A DNA stretch of 64,000 bases, taken from UBA668 sp038328705 (GTDB lineage Bacteria; Actinomycetota; Acidimicrobiia; Acidimicrobiales; Ilumatobacteraceae). The translations under genes were made by a program, and so were the position numbers. The notes under the pieces were generated by a model. That model did no database searches, had not been told where the DNA came from, and was given only the letters and a program-made list of their open reading frames with translations. Below, piece by piece: positions 27,878 to 36,410 of this stretch. How positions within the stretch are numbered: the stretch's first letter is position 1; each line of letters opens with the position of its first letter. The stretch spans positions 7,735 to 71,734 of the forward strand of contig JBBQMG010000003.1 of NCBI GenBank assembly GCA_038328705.1. The letters are read 5' to 3'.

Positions 27878-28561
27878 TCAGAAGAGCGATGTTTGATTGG
27901 TGCGAAGGTCGAAGGGAACGACCCTCGGCACGCCGGGCCACGGCACGTAGTGATCCATGAACACCCAACTGCGGCGGTGAATGGCTGACGGACCGTAGCC
28001 CTGCAGCGCCGCCTTGTGCAGCGGGCACGGATAGCCCTTGTTGGTCTCGAAGCTCCACTGCGGATAGTGCTGCGCAGCCTCGCGCATGATGCGGTCGCGG
28101 GTCACCTTCGCCAAGATGCTGGCCGCCGCCACCGACAGGCAAATGCGGTCGGCCTTCACCCGCATCTCCACATAGGGCACGTGCGGCGACACGAAGTTCC
28201 ACTTACCATCCACCACCGCCGCGTCGGGCGGCACACTCAGCGTCTCGAGCGCGCGTCGGGTGGCCAGCCGTTGCGCGGCTGCCATGCCCAACTCGTCGCA
28301 CTCTTCCTGGCTGGCCCCGCCAACGGCCCACGCATCGCACCAGTCCGCGATGCGGTCGAAGAGGAACTCGCGATTGTTCTCCGTCAGCATCTTCGAATCG
28401 CGCACGCCATTGACACGTTTGTCGCGCGGCAAGATCGCTGCCCCGACCATCAAGGGGCCGGCCCATGCGCCGCGGCCCACTTCGTCGATACCGACGATGA
28501 CGTCATGCCCGGCCGCCCACAGCTCCTTCTCCATCTGGCGAGTGGGAGCGCGACCGGCCAT
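27878..28561 (-). CDS. rnhB: Ribonuclease HII
   Basis: A 227-residue RNase HII. The catalytic Asp-Glu pair is D26-E27 in VGIDEVGRGAWAGP, with the remaining acidic residues in RDSKMLTE and the SILAKVTRDR region, and the family motif KGYPCPLHKAAL near the C-terminus. The enzyme removes RNA primers and single ribonucleotides from DNA. The ATG at 28561 overlaps the selD stop by one base (TGATG), which sets the start; a longer reading would run through selD. The pairing with selD is unusual and probably not functional. Confidence 0.93.
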   Translation of the reverse strand: MAGRAPTRQMEKELWAAGHDVIVGIDEVGRGAWAGPLMVGAAILPRDKRVNGVRDSKMLTENNREFLFDRIADWCDAWAVGGASQEECDELGMAAAQRLATRRALETLSVPPDAAVVDGKWNFVSPHVPYVEMRVKADRICLSVAAASILAKVTRDRIMREAAQHYPQWSFETNKGYPCPLHKAALQGYGPSAIHRRSWVFMDHYVPWPGVPRVVPFDLRTNQTSLF

Positions 28562-29577
28562 CAGATCAAGACGATGGCAGCTGGGCCGGCGGCGACCTCG
28601 CCGACGCGCCACCAACCTTCGCTCATTGACGCCACGGCCGACGGATGAACTGCCGCCAGTAGACCGCCAGAAGTTTGTGGGTCCATGCACAGCGCCTCGC
28701 CGGCACCACTGGCCGTGCTGCGCACATGGTCGGCGACGTACTCACGATTGCGCGGGTCGCCACCCGTGCGCACTCCGCGCTCGGCGGCCTCACGCGCACC
28801 CGGGTAGGCCACGATGCCATCGGTGTCGACGATCACTTTCACGCCACTGCGCTCGGCCATCTCCCAGCCGTGACCGGCGAGGCCGTAGCCAGTCACGTCG
28901 GTGACAGCGTGCACGGCCGCACCCAACGCCTGCAGCTCCTCCGACGCTGCCCGATTCAGACGGCGCATCCCCGCGATTGCAGCAGCCTTGTCCGACGCCG
29001 AACCGCCGGCGAGCGCAAGAGCGGTACCGATGGGCTTGCTGAGCACCAAGACATCGCCGGGTTGCGCGCCACCCTTGCGGAACACACGGTCGGGGTGCAC
29101 GACACCCTGTACTGCGAGCCCAAAGATCGGCTCCGGGTTACGAATGGTGTGGCCGCCGGCAATGGTGCCGCCGGCTTCGGCGACAACCGCTGCAGCCGCA
29201 TCGAAGATGGCAACGATGGCCTCGCGCGGAAAGTGCTCCGGGAAGGCGGCGATGTTGACCGCGATGACCACGCGACCACCCATCGCGAACACATCACTGC
29301 AGGCGTTGGCCGCGGCAATGGCACCGAAGTCGGCAGGATGGTCGACCAGCGGCGGGAAGAAGTCGGTGGTGCTGACCAGGGCAACGTCGGGTGCCACCTG
29401 ATAGATCGCCGCATCATCGAACGGCGCAAGGCCCACCAGTAGCGAGGGGTCGGCACCGGAAGGCATGTCGCGGACCAGGTCGGTGAGCAGCGATGCCCCC
29501 CACTTGGCAGCGCAACCGCCGCACGACGTCCACTCGGTCAGTTTCAGATCGGAGAAATCGTGCTCTAGGGTCGACAC
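28561..29577 (-). CDS. selD: Selenophosphate synthetase
   Basis: A 338-residue AIR-synthase-fold enzyme. TSCGGCAAKWG carries the catalytic Cys22 and Lys25, the counterparts of Cys17 and Lys20 in E. coli SelD; the position is Cys, not selenocysteine. LVSTTDFFPPLVD and AANACSDVFAMGG are the metal/ATP signature segments. It converts selenide and ATP to selenophosphate, the Se donor for selenocysteine, selenouridine or the Se of some molybdenum hydroxylases. No selA, selB or selU is in the window. GTG 29577 is preceded by TAGGCT at 6 bases. It diverges from the MOSC gene over only 23 bases. Confidence 0.92.
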   Translation of the reverse strand: MSTLEHDFSDLKLTEWTSCGGCAAKWGASLLTDLVRDMPSGADPSLLVGLAPFDDAAIYQVAPDVALVSTTDFFPPLVDHPADFGAIAAANACSDVFAMGGRVVIAVNIAAFPEHFPREAIVAIFDAAAAVVAEAGGTIAGGHTIRNPEPIFGLAVQGVVHPDRVFRKGGAQPGDVLVLSKPIGTALALAGGSASDKAAAIAGMRRLNRAASEELQALGAAVHAVTDVTGYGLAGHGWEMAERSGVKVIVDTDGIVAYPGAREAAERGVRTGGDPRNREYVADHVRSTASGAGEALCMDPQTSGGLLAAVHPSAVASMSEGWWRVGEVAAGPAAIVLI

Positions 29578-29583
29578 GCCGCC

Positions 29584-29593
29584 AGCCTACGGT
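29584..29593. promoter_or_regulatory. Overlapping divergent -10 elements of selD and the MOSC gene
   Basis: AGCCTACGGT contains TACGGT on the plus strand (7 bases before ATG 29601) and TAGGCT on the minus strand (6 bases before GTG 29577). The two hexamers share the central TA, so one melted region may serve both directions. Confidence 0.5.
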
Positions 29594-29600
29594 GTGGCCC

Positions 29601-30284
29601 ATGCACTCCATCGGGCCATACAACTTCACCGAGACCGACGCTCGACGAACGGTTGCCAACCTGGACGACGTCTGGGCGCTCTATGCGCAGGGTCGTGACG
29701 CGACGGTCTTGGACTCCATCTACCCGACCCTCACCGGCGACCTGGCCACCGACGTGAACCTGGTGTGGGCCGCATGGACGGCGGCCGGCCCGGCCCTGCG
29801 CGCTGCCGGGCAACTGCCGGCACGCACTGACGGCACGGTCGCGCAGCTCAATCTGTCCCGGGGCGGCCTCCCCAAGACACCGGTCGAGCAAGTTGCCGTC
29901 GAGTGGCGCGGCGTCGTTGGGGACCGACAGGCGACTCGCGTTCATCACGGCCGGCCGTGGCAGGCACTCTGCCTGTGGAGCACCGAAGTCATCGAAGCAT
30001 TTCACGCCGAAGGACACCTGATCGCACCTGGGCTCGCCGGCGAGAACATCACCCTCTCCGGTCTGCCGTGGGCGGATGTCCGCGCCGGCGTGCGCCTGCG
30101 CATCGGCGAGGTGTTGTGTGAGATCAGCGCCTACGCGCTGCCGTGCTTTCAGAACAAGCCGTGGTTCAGGGGCGGCGAGTTCGAGGTGATGCACCACACA
30201 CGCGGCGACGTGAGCCGCGTGTACGCCACTGTCCTGGAACCGGGCGCCATCACAGTTGGGCAACCGGCGATCCTCGAGCCGTAG
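29601..30284 (+). CDS. MOSC-domain protein
   Basis: A 227-residue MOSC (molybdenum cofactor sulfurase C-terminal) protein of the YiiM kind. The conserved Cys is in YALPCFQNKPWF and the domain core is APGLAGENITLSGLPW to GVRLRIGEVLCE. MOSC proteins handle sulfur or bind molybdenum cofactor, in YiiM to reduce N-hydroxylated purines. The presence of a molybdenum hydroxylase in the same window agrees with molybdenum-cofactor use. The last 35 bases overlap the 3' end of the converging diiron protein gene. A GTG at 29592 is an alternative start. Confidence 0.85.
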   Translation: MHSIGPYNFTETDARRTVANLDDVWALYAQGRDATVLDSIYPTLTGDLATDVNLVWAAWTAAGPALRAAGQLPARTDGTVAQLNLSRGGLPKTPVEQVAVEWRGVVGDRQATRVHHGRPWQALCLWSTEVIEAFHAEGHLIAPGLAGENITLSGLPWADVRAGVRLRIGEVLCEISAYALPCFQNKPWFRGGEFEVMHHTRGDVSRVYATVLEPGAITVGQPAILEP

Positions 30285-31134
30285 CGCTGGTCGACAGAGC
30301 CACGTGGGCCGACGGAGGGGTGGGAACCCAGCCTTCCTCAGCAATCACGTGGGCGGTTGCCTCGGCAATACCTTTGCGCACGAGACCAAGACCGCTGAGC
30401 CCGGGGAGCGCATCAATGCGATCCTCCACGTTCTCGACGAGTTGAAGGCCATCGCCGGCACCGAACAGGTAGGCGGCGGCGAATGACGTCTCGATCTTGG
30501 GCACGTCGCCACTGCCGACCACGGCCCACTCGTGTTCGAGAAACCACTTCGTGACGCGCTGCGCCTTGCGGTCGTTCTCCAGCATGTCGCGCGCGTAGCT
30601 GGCGTAGTAGGCGGCGTGGCGACCCTCCTGACGCATGATGCGCCCCAACAGTTCGGTCAGAACCGGATGGTCAGCAATCTGCGCGAGGCGGTTGTAGGCG
30701 GCGTTCGCCGTCCACTCATTGATGGCGCCCCACGTCATGTGAACGGCGGGGAACTTACGAACGCCATGACCAAGCGCCCAGAAGATGACCGGACTCCAGA
30801 ACAGATAGCGCTTGTTGAACCTGCGCATCTCGATCAAGCGGGTGTCGTGCGCCGGCCAATCGTGTGCGGCCAGCACGCGACCGAGTGCCTGGCCGTGCCA
30901 GTACTCCTCGTAGTTCCACAGCGTCAGGAAGGCGGTGAACTGGGGGTCCTTCCAGGCGGGCATCAGCAGCAGTTCGCGGGTGTACAGCACCGTCTGGTAC
31001 TCGATGTCGTGCATGTACGAGAGGCAGCGCAGGACGTCGGGGTGCAACGGCTCGCGACGGAAGGCATCGAAGTCGATGTCGTCGGTCTTGAGTCGACCAC
31101 CCTGCTCTTGAAACTTCTCGATGGAGATTGCCAT
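30250..31134 (-). CDS. Ferritin-like diiron protein, acyl-ACP desaturase-like
   Basis: A 294-residue all-helical protein. Two diiron ligand motifs are visible, E-x-x-H in WNYEEYWHG and the RQEGRHAAYYASYA helix, with further Glu residues in MHDIEYQ and AINEWTANAAY. This matches soluble acyl-ACP desaturases and related ferritin-like oxygenases. It probably inserts a double bond in, or hydroxylates, a fatty acyl chain using O2. The substrate carrier is unknown. The 3' end overlaps the MOSC gene by 35 bases on the opposite strand, so the last residues are under constraint from both genes. Confidence 0.75.
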   Translation of the reverse strand: MAISIEKFQEQGGRLKTDDIDFDAFRREPLHPDVLRCLSYMHDIEYQTVLYTRELLLMPAWKDPQFTAFLTLWNYEEYWHGQALGRVLAAHDWPAHDTRLIEMRRFNKRYLFWSPVIFWALGHGVRKFPAVHMTWGAINEWTANAAYNRLAQIADHPVLTELLGRIMRQEGRHAAYYASYARDMLENDRKAQRVTKWFLEHEWAVVGSGDVPKIETSFAAAYLFGAGDGLQLVENVEDRIDALPGLSGLGLVRKGIAEATAHVIAEEGWVPTPPSAHVALSTSATARGSPVAQL

Positions 31135-31194
31135 GCCAATCCTTCGTTACGGAAGGCCGTTCGGATCGTGGCGACCTTACCGCATACTTGACAA

Positions 31195-31767
31195 GTGACC
31201 TCCCCGACATTTCGAGCCATCGCCTTCAGCGGCAGCCTGCGCACCGGCAGTTCCAACACCGCACTTATCCGGCTTGCACAGCGGATGGCACCCCCCGAGC
31301 TCACCATCGCGATCATCGATTGGGTCGATCAGCTGCCGTGGATGAACCCTGATCTGGAAACAGACCCGCCGGAGATCGTGCAGCGGTGGTGGAACACATT
31401 GCGCGGTGCAGATGCACTCATCATCGGTATGCCCGAGTACAACGGCACGCCGACTGCGCTCGCGAAGAACGCCATCGACTGGGCAACCCGCCCACCCTCG
31501 GACCGTGCCATCGCCGGCACCGCAGTTGCGTTCCTCAGCGCCGCGGGCCGCTCTGGCGGGCAGAACTCACAGAACAGCGTCACGCCGGTGCTCGGCTTCA
31601 TGGGTGCGTCGATCATCGAGGAGCCGCCGGTGAGATTGTCGATGGTCGGCGACCGTCTGGATGCCGACGGCAACACCGACGACCCGGAGATCATCGATGC
31701 TGTTGCCGGAAAGCTGCGGGCGATCGTCGACGCGCTCTCGCTGCGCGACGCCGCACCCGAGGCCTGA
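31195..31767 (+). CDS. NAD(P)H-dependent FMN reductase
   Basis: A 190-residue flavodoxin-fold oxidoreductase. FSGSLRTGSSNTALIRLA is the FMN phosphate loop and MPEYNGTPTALAKNAIDWATRP the second FMN motif of the SsuE/ArsH/chromate-reductase group. It reduces FMN, quinones or metals with NAD(P)H. The GTG start follows a CATACT hexamer by 6 bases. The gene diverges from the diiron protein by 60 bases and could supply reducing power to oxygenases, but no firm partner is linked. It ends 12 bases before the converging C69 peptidase. Confidence 0.88.
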   Translation: MTSPTFRAIAFSGSLRTGSSNTALIRLAQRMAPPELTIAIIDWVDQLPWMNPDLETDPPEIVQRWWNTLRGADALIIGMPEYNGTPTALAKNAIDWATRPPSDRAIAGTAVAFLSAAGRSGGQNSQNSVTPVLGFMGASIIEEPPVRLSMVGDRLDADGNTDDPEIIDAVAGKLRAIVDALSLRDAAPEA

Positions 31768-31779
31768 GACTCGACCCGC

Positions 31780-32679
31780 CTAGACGTCTGTGAGGTCGGT
31801 CGTTGCAGCGTCGTCGAATCCGAACGCGAGGTATTCGCGTCTGCATGGCCGGCCGGTCAGCGCCCACACCAGCGGAGCCGCATCTGACCGCAGCGCGACG
31901 ATCATCGAGGCGGTGGTCGCCTCCACCCCGTCCACGTGCATGCACACGCTCCAGCCGCGCTCGCCACATGAGTCGTGCGAGCGCAGGTGGGCTTGCATCG
32001 CGGCAACCGTCACTGGGCGCTGGGTGAGCATGCGTTGCGACGCGTGCCAGCGAGGGTCGACCAGTCGTTCGACAGGTTGACGGGGATGGCGGTGGATCGC
32101 ATCGAATGCAGGGATCGTGGTTCGGTTGGAGATCGCTCGTGCGTCCACGACTTCTTCCACCGCCCAGTGGCTCCCACTGGTATCGATCACGAACGCCGTG
32201 CCGGCCGATGTCACCAGGAACGAGTTCCAATACGCTCGACCACCGGGCACGAGGGCCAGGTCGTGGCCGCTGCCACCTTGGCCGTAACGCTCCAGCATGG
32301 ACGTGATGACGTCGACGGCAGCGGCGGCGCCGGTTGCTCGTTCAAGTGCCAATCGAACAAGGTCCATGCCGGTCAGCCCGTTCGCCGCACCACGTGGATC
32401 GAGGGTGGTGTACACCGTGGTGTTGCCGATGGCGACGCCGGCTTCGTTCACCCCGTGCTCGGCACCCCAACCCCACGCTGGTCGCGAGAGGACGCAACCG
32501 AGTGTGTCGGTGGCGTGTGCATCGACGTCGATGTGAGTGGCGCGCAGCGAGCCGTTGTCGCGACGCGGAGCCGACCAATGCACCACCTGTTGTTCGGCGG
32601 GTGGGCGATCGCTGTTCTTGGCGAACAGTGTGAATGGGCCGCCGGTCGCCTGAGTCATGGCGACGAGGCAGTCGCACAT
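31780..32679 (-). CDS. C69/secernin-family peptidase
   Basis: A 299-residue Ntn-hydrolase-type protein. It begins MCDCLVAM, so Cys2 would become the N-terminal nucleophile after Met removal, and TLFAKNSDRPPAEQQ is the secernin/PepD signature that follows. GAEHGVNEAGVAIGN supports the same fold. Members are dipeptidases or amidases; no pro-sequence or signal peptide is present, so this one is cytoplasmic. Its ATG overlaps the stop of the upstream unknown protein by one base (TGATG), and that gene in turn overlaps gpsA, forming a three-gene operon. Confidence 0.85.
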   Translation of the reverse strand: MCDCLVAMTQATGGPFTLFAKNSDRPPAEQQVVHWSAPRRDNGSLRATHIDVDAHATDTLGCVLSRPAWGWGAEHGVNEAGVAIGNTTVYTTLDPRGAANGLTGMDLVRLALERATGAAAAVDVITSMLERYGQGGSGHDLALVPGGRAYWNSFLVTSAGTAFVIDTSGSHWAVEEVVDARAISNRTTIPAFDAIHRHPRQPVERLVDPRWHASQRMLTQRPVTVAAMQAHLRSHDSCGERGWSVCMHVDGVEATTASMIVALRSDAAPLVWALTGRPCRREYLAFGFDDAATTDLTDV

Positions 32680-33992
32680 CAGCTGAAGGACTCGCCCTCA
32701 CCCGGCACACGAGGGGCGATGTCCGGTGCGCTGTCTGGTGCGATGTCGACACGTGGATCGTCCTCGGCCTGAGCGACCGGCACGAGGTCCGCTGGCTGCG
32801 ACCACAAGGCTTCACCCTTCACGTCGTTGGTCTGCCAGCCAGGCGCGATTGCGGGCGAGGAGAGCGTCACCGGCTGGCCGCTCTGCTCCCAGAGCACGGC
32901 TGGACGTTCGCCGTGCCAACGCACCGCGAACGAGACCGAGCCCAGTGCACCGGTGGGCACGCCGTAGACCTCGAAGTTGTTGCCCCCCCAGCCGGAAGGC
33001 ATGCCGCTGGGCAGCAGTCGACCGCCGTTCGTATGCACGTCGACGATCAGCCGCTCGGCCCACGTGATGAAGTACGCGCATTCGCCGGGAGTGTCTGCAG
33101 GCAACACGTGCGAGGGGGCAAGGCGGCTGCTGAGTGTGCGTAGATCGCGGCGAGCGCGTTTCTCGCCGGCCACCGCCAACACATGGTCGGCAGCGTCGAG
33201 CGCGGCAGCAAGCGCCCAGTTCGGCTCGGCCGATTTCGCAGCCAGCTCCAACGCGTGTGCCAGGTCCGGAATCCACTCAGTTGCCTTCTCACCCATGCGC
33301 ACCAGTTGGCCGACGCCGAGCAGAAAGCCCACAGGATCGTTGTCCGGGTGTTCCGGGCCCACCAGTGCCAGTTCGCAGCGTTCGGCGACGAAGCGCTCAC
33401 TGAGCGCCGCGTCGGGCAGCAGCAGTCGGCTGGCTCGTTCCACGGTCGCGGTCCACCCACGCGCGACGCCAGCGGCAGTGGGCACGCCGCCTTGCAGCGT
33501 TCCAGCGCCACTGCCATCGTGTGCCAGCGCGACCGTCAGGGTTGAGTGATGGCCCACGGGGAACGCCACGCTGCCAGCGGGCAACATGATGCCTTCGATG
33601 GGCGCCGTCGGCGGACGCGGCGACTGCAGCGCACCGTGTGTGAACGCGACGGCAATGGGCAGCGGCGACTCGTTCTCCACCTCGATGATGGTGAGTCCAC
33701 CGCGATCGGGAACCGAGTACACGCGTTGCACAGCATCGCCATCCGGAATACGCACGCGTGTCTCCACCACGGCAGTGCCGTCGATTCGACGTTGACGAAC
33801 AGCGGCCTCACGCTGCGGGCTGTGCCAACGGTCGTCGGCCGCAATGTGCCAGTCGAGCGGCGCACCGCCGTCCCACGGCTCGATGCCGCCCCACGGCGTG
33901 ACGGTGGCGCGCCAACCGCCACCGGTGACGCCGGTCGTCACCCCGGGGGTGATACCGCCGGGCGTGCCACCGAAATCCATGTCGTTGCTCAT
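32679..33992 (-). CDS. Protein of unknown function, two-part (beta then helical)
   Basis: A 437-residue protein I do not recognise. After a Gly/Thr/Pro-rich leader (GGITPGVTTGVTGGG) the first half has beta-strand character (VYSVPDRGGLTIIEVENESPLPIAVAF), then comes a helical Ala-rich region (GVGQLVRMGEKATEW, WALAAALDAADHVLAVAGEKRARRDL) and a Trp-rich C-terminal part (LPSGMPSGWGGNNFEVYGVP). The plan recalls proteins with a beta-sandwich followed by an alpha-toroid, as in glycoside hydrolases, but no catalytic motif is evident. ATG 33992 overlaps the gpsA stop (ATGA). No signal peptide is seen. It is coupled to the C69 peptidase. Confidence 0.7.
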   Translation of the reverse strand: MSNDMDFGGTPGGITPGVTTGVTGGGWRATVTPWGGIEPWDGGAPLDWHIAADDRWHSPQREAAVRQRRIDGTAVVETRVRIPDGDAVQRVYSVPDRGGLTIIEVENESPLPIAVAFTHGALQSPRPPTAPIEGIMLPAGSVAFPVGHHSTLTVALAHDGSGAGTLQGGVPTAAGVARGWTATVERASRLLLPDAALSERFVAERCELALVGPEHPDNDPVGFLLGVGQLVRMGEKATEWIPDLAHALELAAKSAEPNWALAAALDAADHVLAVAGEKRARRDLRTLSSRLAPSHVLPADTPGECAYFITWAERLIVDVHTNGGRLLPSGMPSGWGGNNFEVYGVPTGALGSVSFAVRWHGERPAVLWEQSGQPVTLSSPAIAPGWQTNDVKGEALWSQPADLVPVAQAEDDPRVDIAPDSAPDIAPRVPGEGESFS

Positions 33993-34984
33993 TCCATCTC
34001 GCTCTTGCGGGTGCGCTGCATCAACGAACCCAGGGCCTCTCGCGCCGGAAGGCCGTGATGACATACGGCCACCACCTGCTCTGCAATCGGCATGTCCACT
34101 CCGTAGCGGCGAGCAAGTTCGAGCACGCTCGGCGAGCTCTTCACACCCTCGGCAACCATGCTCATTCCTGCCAACACTTCTTCGATCGACTTTCCACGGC
34201 CCAACTCGAGCCCGACCATGTTGTTGCGACTTTGCTTCGACGAGCAGGTTGCGATCAGGTCACCCATTCCGGCCAGCCCGGCAAACGTACCGGCGTGCCC
34301 TCCCATCGCGATACCCAACCGCGTCATCTCCGCAAGACCGCGAGTGATGATGGTTGCCCGCGTGTTGTCGCCGAAGCCCATCCCCTCGGCCATTCCGGCC
34401 GCGATGGCGATCACGTTCTTGACGACACCGCTGACCTCGCAACCAACGACGTCGCTGTTGGTGTAGATGCGCAGCGTGGGGCGACCGAAGATGCGCTGCA
34501 GCTCGGCCGCGATGTCTGTGTTGTCGATGGCAACCACGCTGGCTGCGGGCTGGCCACTGAGAATCTCCTTGGCCAAGTTGGGGCCGGTGAGCACTGCGAC
34601 CGGGTGGCCCGGCATCTCGTCGCGGATGACCTCGCTCATGCGCTTGCGAGAGTTGCGTTCCAAGCCCTTTGCGAGGCTGACCACCGGCACCCAGGGTCGT
34701 AACGATCGAGCTGCCTCTGCGGCAACCTCGCGAAACCCGTGTGAGGGCACCGCCATGACGACGACGTCGGCGCCGACGATGGCCTCCTCGAGGGAAGCGG
34801 TTGCGTACAAATCTGCCGGCAGTTCGAACTGCGGTAGGTAGTCGGCGTTCACATGATCGCGAGTGATCGACTCTGCCAGCGCCGGCCGGCGCGCCCACAA
34901 CACCGTCGGCGTATTCGCGGAGGCGAGCGCGGCAACCGTCGTCCCCCACGAGCCGGCCCCGATGACCGCGACATTGATCGACAT
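33989..34984 (-). CDS. gpsA: Glycerol-3-phosphate dehydrogenase [NAD(P)+]
   Basis: A 331-residue GpsA. The Rossmann motif is VAVIGAGSWGTTVA at the N-terminus, LTGPNLAKEI and GVVKNVIAIAAGMAEG carry the substrate Lys residues, and LAGMGDLIATCSS is the C-terminal signature. It reduces dihydroxyacetone phosphate to sn-glycerol-3-phosphate for phospholipid synthesis. ATG 34984 is preceded by TACGCT at 6 bases; a longer GTG start at 35017 would put 11 atypical residues ahead of the Rossmann strand. It is the first gene of the operon with the unknown protein and C69 peptidase, and diverges from cofC. Confidence 0.93.
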   Translation of the reverse strand: MSINVAVIGAGSWGTTVAALASANTPTVLWARRPALAESITRDHVNADYLPQFELPADLYATASLEEAIVGADVVVMAVPSHGFREVAAEAARSLRPWVPVVSLAKGLERNSRKRMSEVIRDEMPGHPVAVLTGPNLAKEILSGQPAASVVAIDNTDIAAELQRIFGRPTLRIYTNSDVVGCEVSGVVKNVIAIAAGMAEGMGFGDNTRATIITRGLAEMTRLGIAMGGHAGTFAGLAGMGDLIATCSSKQSRNNMVGLELGRGKSIEEVLAGMSMVAEGVKSSPSVLELARRYGVDMPIAEQVVAVCHHGLPAREALGSLMQRTRKSEME

Positions 34985-34990
34985 GCGCAC

Positions 34991-34996
34991 AGCGTA
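34991..34996 (-). promoter_or_regulatory. -10 element of gpsA
   Basis: TACGCT on the minus strand ends 6 bases before ATG 34984. The divergent cofC has the same hexamer at the same distance. Confidence 0.45.
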
Positions 34997-35044
34997 GGCC
35001 GTACCGGGTCCAGCCACGGTAGTCTCGGCGGCGTCTGCGCCCTC

Positions 35045-35050
35045 TACGCT
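35045..35050 (+). promoter_or_regulatory. -10 element of cofC
   Basis: TACGCT ends 6 bases before GTG 35057. Together with the match before gpsA this points to equal leaderless promoters in both directions. Confidence 0.45.
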
Positions 35051-35056
35051 GCACGT

Positions 35057-35674
35057 GTGAATGCTGTCGTCCTCGTGCCGGTGAAGGCGTTCGCCGATGC
35101 CAAGGCCAGGCTCAGCCCGGTGCTCTCCCCCACCGAGCGCGAGGCGCTGGCGCGCTGGACGGGCGAGCGCGTTCTTGCAGCCGCCGGCGAGCTACCGGTG
35201 TTCATTGCCTGCGACAGCGAGTCAGTTGCCGAGTGGGCCACTGCTCACGCGGCAACCGTGTTGTGGCATCCAGGCGTGGGCCTCAACGCTGCAGTCAACA
35301 ACAGCGTCGCCGACCTTCGTCAGCAGGGCGTCGATCACGTGGTGGTTGCTCATGGCGATCTACCGCGAGCCACCAACTTGGCCAGCATCATCACCGTCGG
35401 CACCCTCATGCTCGTGCCCGATGCCCGCGACGACGGCACCAACGTGGCTGCATTGCCCACCTCGTTCGACTTCGAGTTCGAGTACGGTGCCGGTTCGTTC
35501 CACCGACACCTCACGCGAGCTGTCGCTGCCGGCCTGTGCGTCGGCATCCGCCGCGACGCCTTGCTGGCACTCGACATCGACACCCCATCCGATCTGACGC
35601 ACCCGCTGGTGCAGGAGGTGCTGCCCGCATGGCTGCCAACGAACCGGGTCAGCCCGACCCATCGCCTTCGCTGA
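35057..35674 (+). CDS. cofC: Phosphoenolpyruvate/2-phospholactate guanylyltransferase (F420 synthesis)
   Basis: A 205-residue CofC/FbiD protein with a nucleotidyltransferase fold. The N-terminus VLVPVKAFADAKARLSPVL is the family GTP-binding signature, VVVAHGDLPRAT supplies the metal-binding Asp, and VPDARDDGTNVAALP is the conserved specificity loop. It couples GTP to 2-phospholactate or PEP to start the coenzyme F420 side chain. Its presence means the two LLM oxidoreductases in this window can have F420. The last 46 bases overlap the PIG-L gene in another frame. Confidence 0.92.
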   Translation: MNAVVLVPVKAFADAKARLSPVLSPTEREALARWTGERVLAAAGELPVFIACDSESVAEWATAHAATVLWHPGVGLNAAVNNSVADLRQQGVDHVVVAHGDLPRATNLASIITVGTLMLVPDARDDGTNVAALPTSFDFEFEYGAGSFHRHLTRAVAAGLCVGIRRDALLALDIDTPSDLTHPLVQEVLPAWLPTNRVSPTHRLR

Positions 35675-36396
35675 CGACCTACGACCTCCCCACACCGTCG
35701 TCGGCGCTCGCTATCGGGGCACACCCGGACGACGTTGAATTCGGCTGTGGCGCGACGCTGGCCAAATGGGCGGCCGCTGGTTGCGTCGTGCACCATTTGG
35801 TGCTGACGGACGGATCGAAGGGCACGTGGAACCCAGATGCCGACGTGCCCGCGCTGATCGCTGCGCGACAGACCGAACAACGCGACGCAGCGCGACGGCT
35901 TTCGGGGACCAACGCCGGCGAGGTCGTGTTCCTCGGCCAGGTCGACGGCGAGTTGTCGAACAGCCTCGCGCTACGGGGCGAGGTGGCCCGGGTCATCCGA
36001 ATGCTGCGACCGAAGGCAATCCTGGCGCACGACCCGTGGAAGCACTACCGGCTGCATCCCGACCATCGCGAAGCAGGGCTGCTCGCATGCGACGGCATCG
36101 TGGCCGCACGCGACCCGCACTTCAACAAAGAGCACGGTCTCGCGTCGCACCGCCCCGACACGCTCCTGCTGTGGGAGGCCGAGTCACCCGACCATGTCGA
36201 GAACGTCGGCGGGTTCCTGGAGCACAAACTGCGCGCGCTGGAGGCACACGCCAGCCAGTTCGAAAGCACGATGAAGGCCGCCGATGCCGACCAACTGACA
36301 GCCTTCCGCACACGCATCGCTGCACGCCTGGCCGGCCTCGGTGGGCGCTACGGGGTCGACAGCGCCGAAGTCTTCAAACGCATCGACGACCTGTAG
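35629..36396 (+). CDS. PIG-L/LmbE-type zinc deacetylase
   Basis: A 255-residue N-acetylglucosaminyl deacetylase of the PIG-L family. AIGAHPDDVEFGCGATL at residues 28-44 holds the zinc His and Asp residues and LHPDHREAG the second zinc His. Actinobacterial relatives include MshB and Mca of mycothiol metabolism, and this protein may act on a mycothiol-like conjugate, but that is inference. ATG 35629 lies inside cofC and is set by an AGGAGG Shine-Dalgarno sequence 9-10 bases upstream, so it is translated from within the cofC message. It converges with the DinB-type gene, with 14 bases between them. Confidence 0.88.
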   Translation: MAANEPGQPDPSPSLTTYDLPTPSSALAIGAHPDDVEFGCGATLAKWAAAGCVVHHLVLTDGSKGTWNPDADVPALIAARQTEQRDAARRLSGTNAGEVVFLGQVDGELSNSLALRGEVARVIRMLRPKAILAHDPWKHYRLHPDHREAGLLACDGIVAARDPHFNKEHGLASHRPDTLLLWEAESPDHVENVGGFLEHKLRALEAHASQFESTMKAADADQLTAFRTRIAARLAGLGGRYGVDSAEVFKRIDDL

Positions 36397-36410
36397 GTCA
36401 GGTCCTCCGG

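Noticed and set aside
29510..29577. Selenocysteine in SelD
   Set aside because: The active-site codon at residue 22 is Cys; no in-frame TGA is present.
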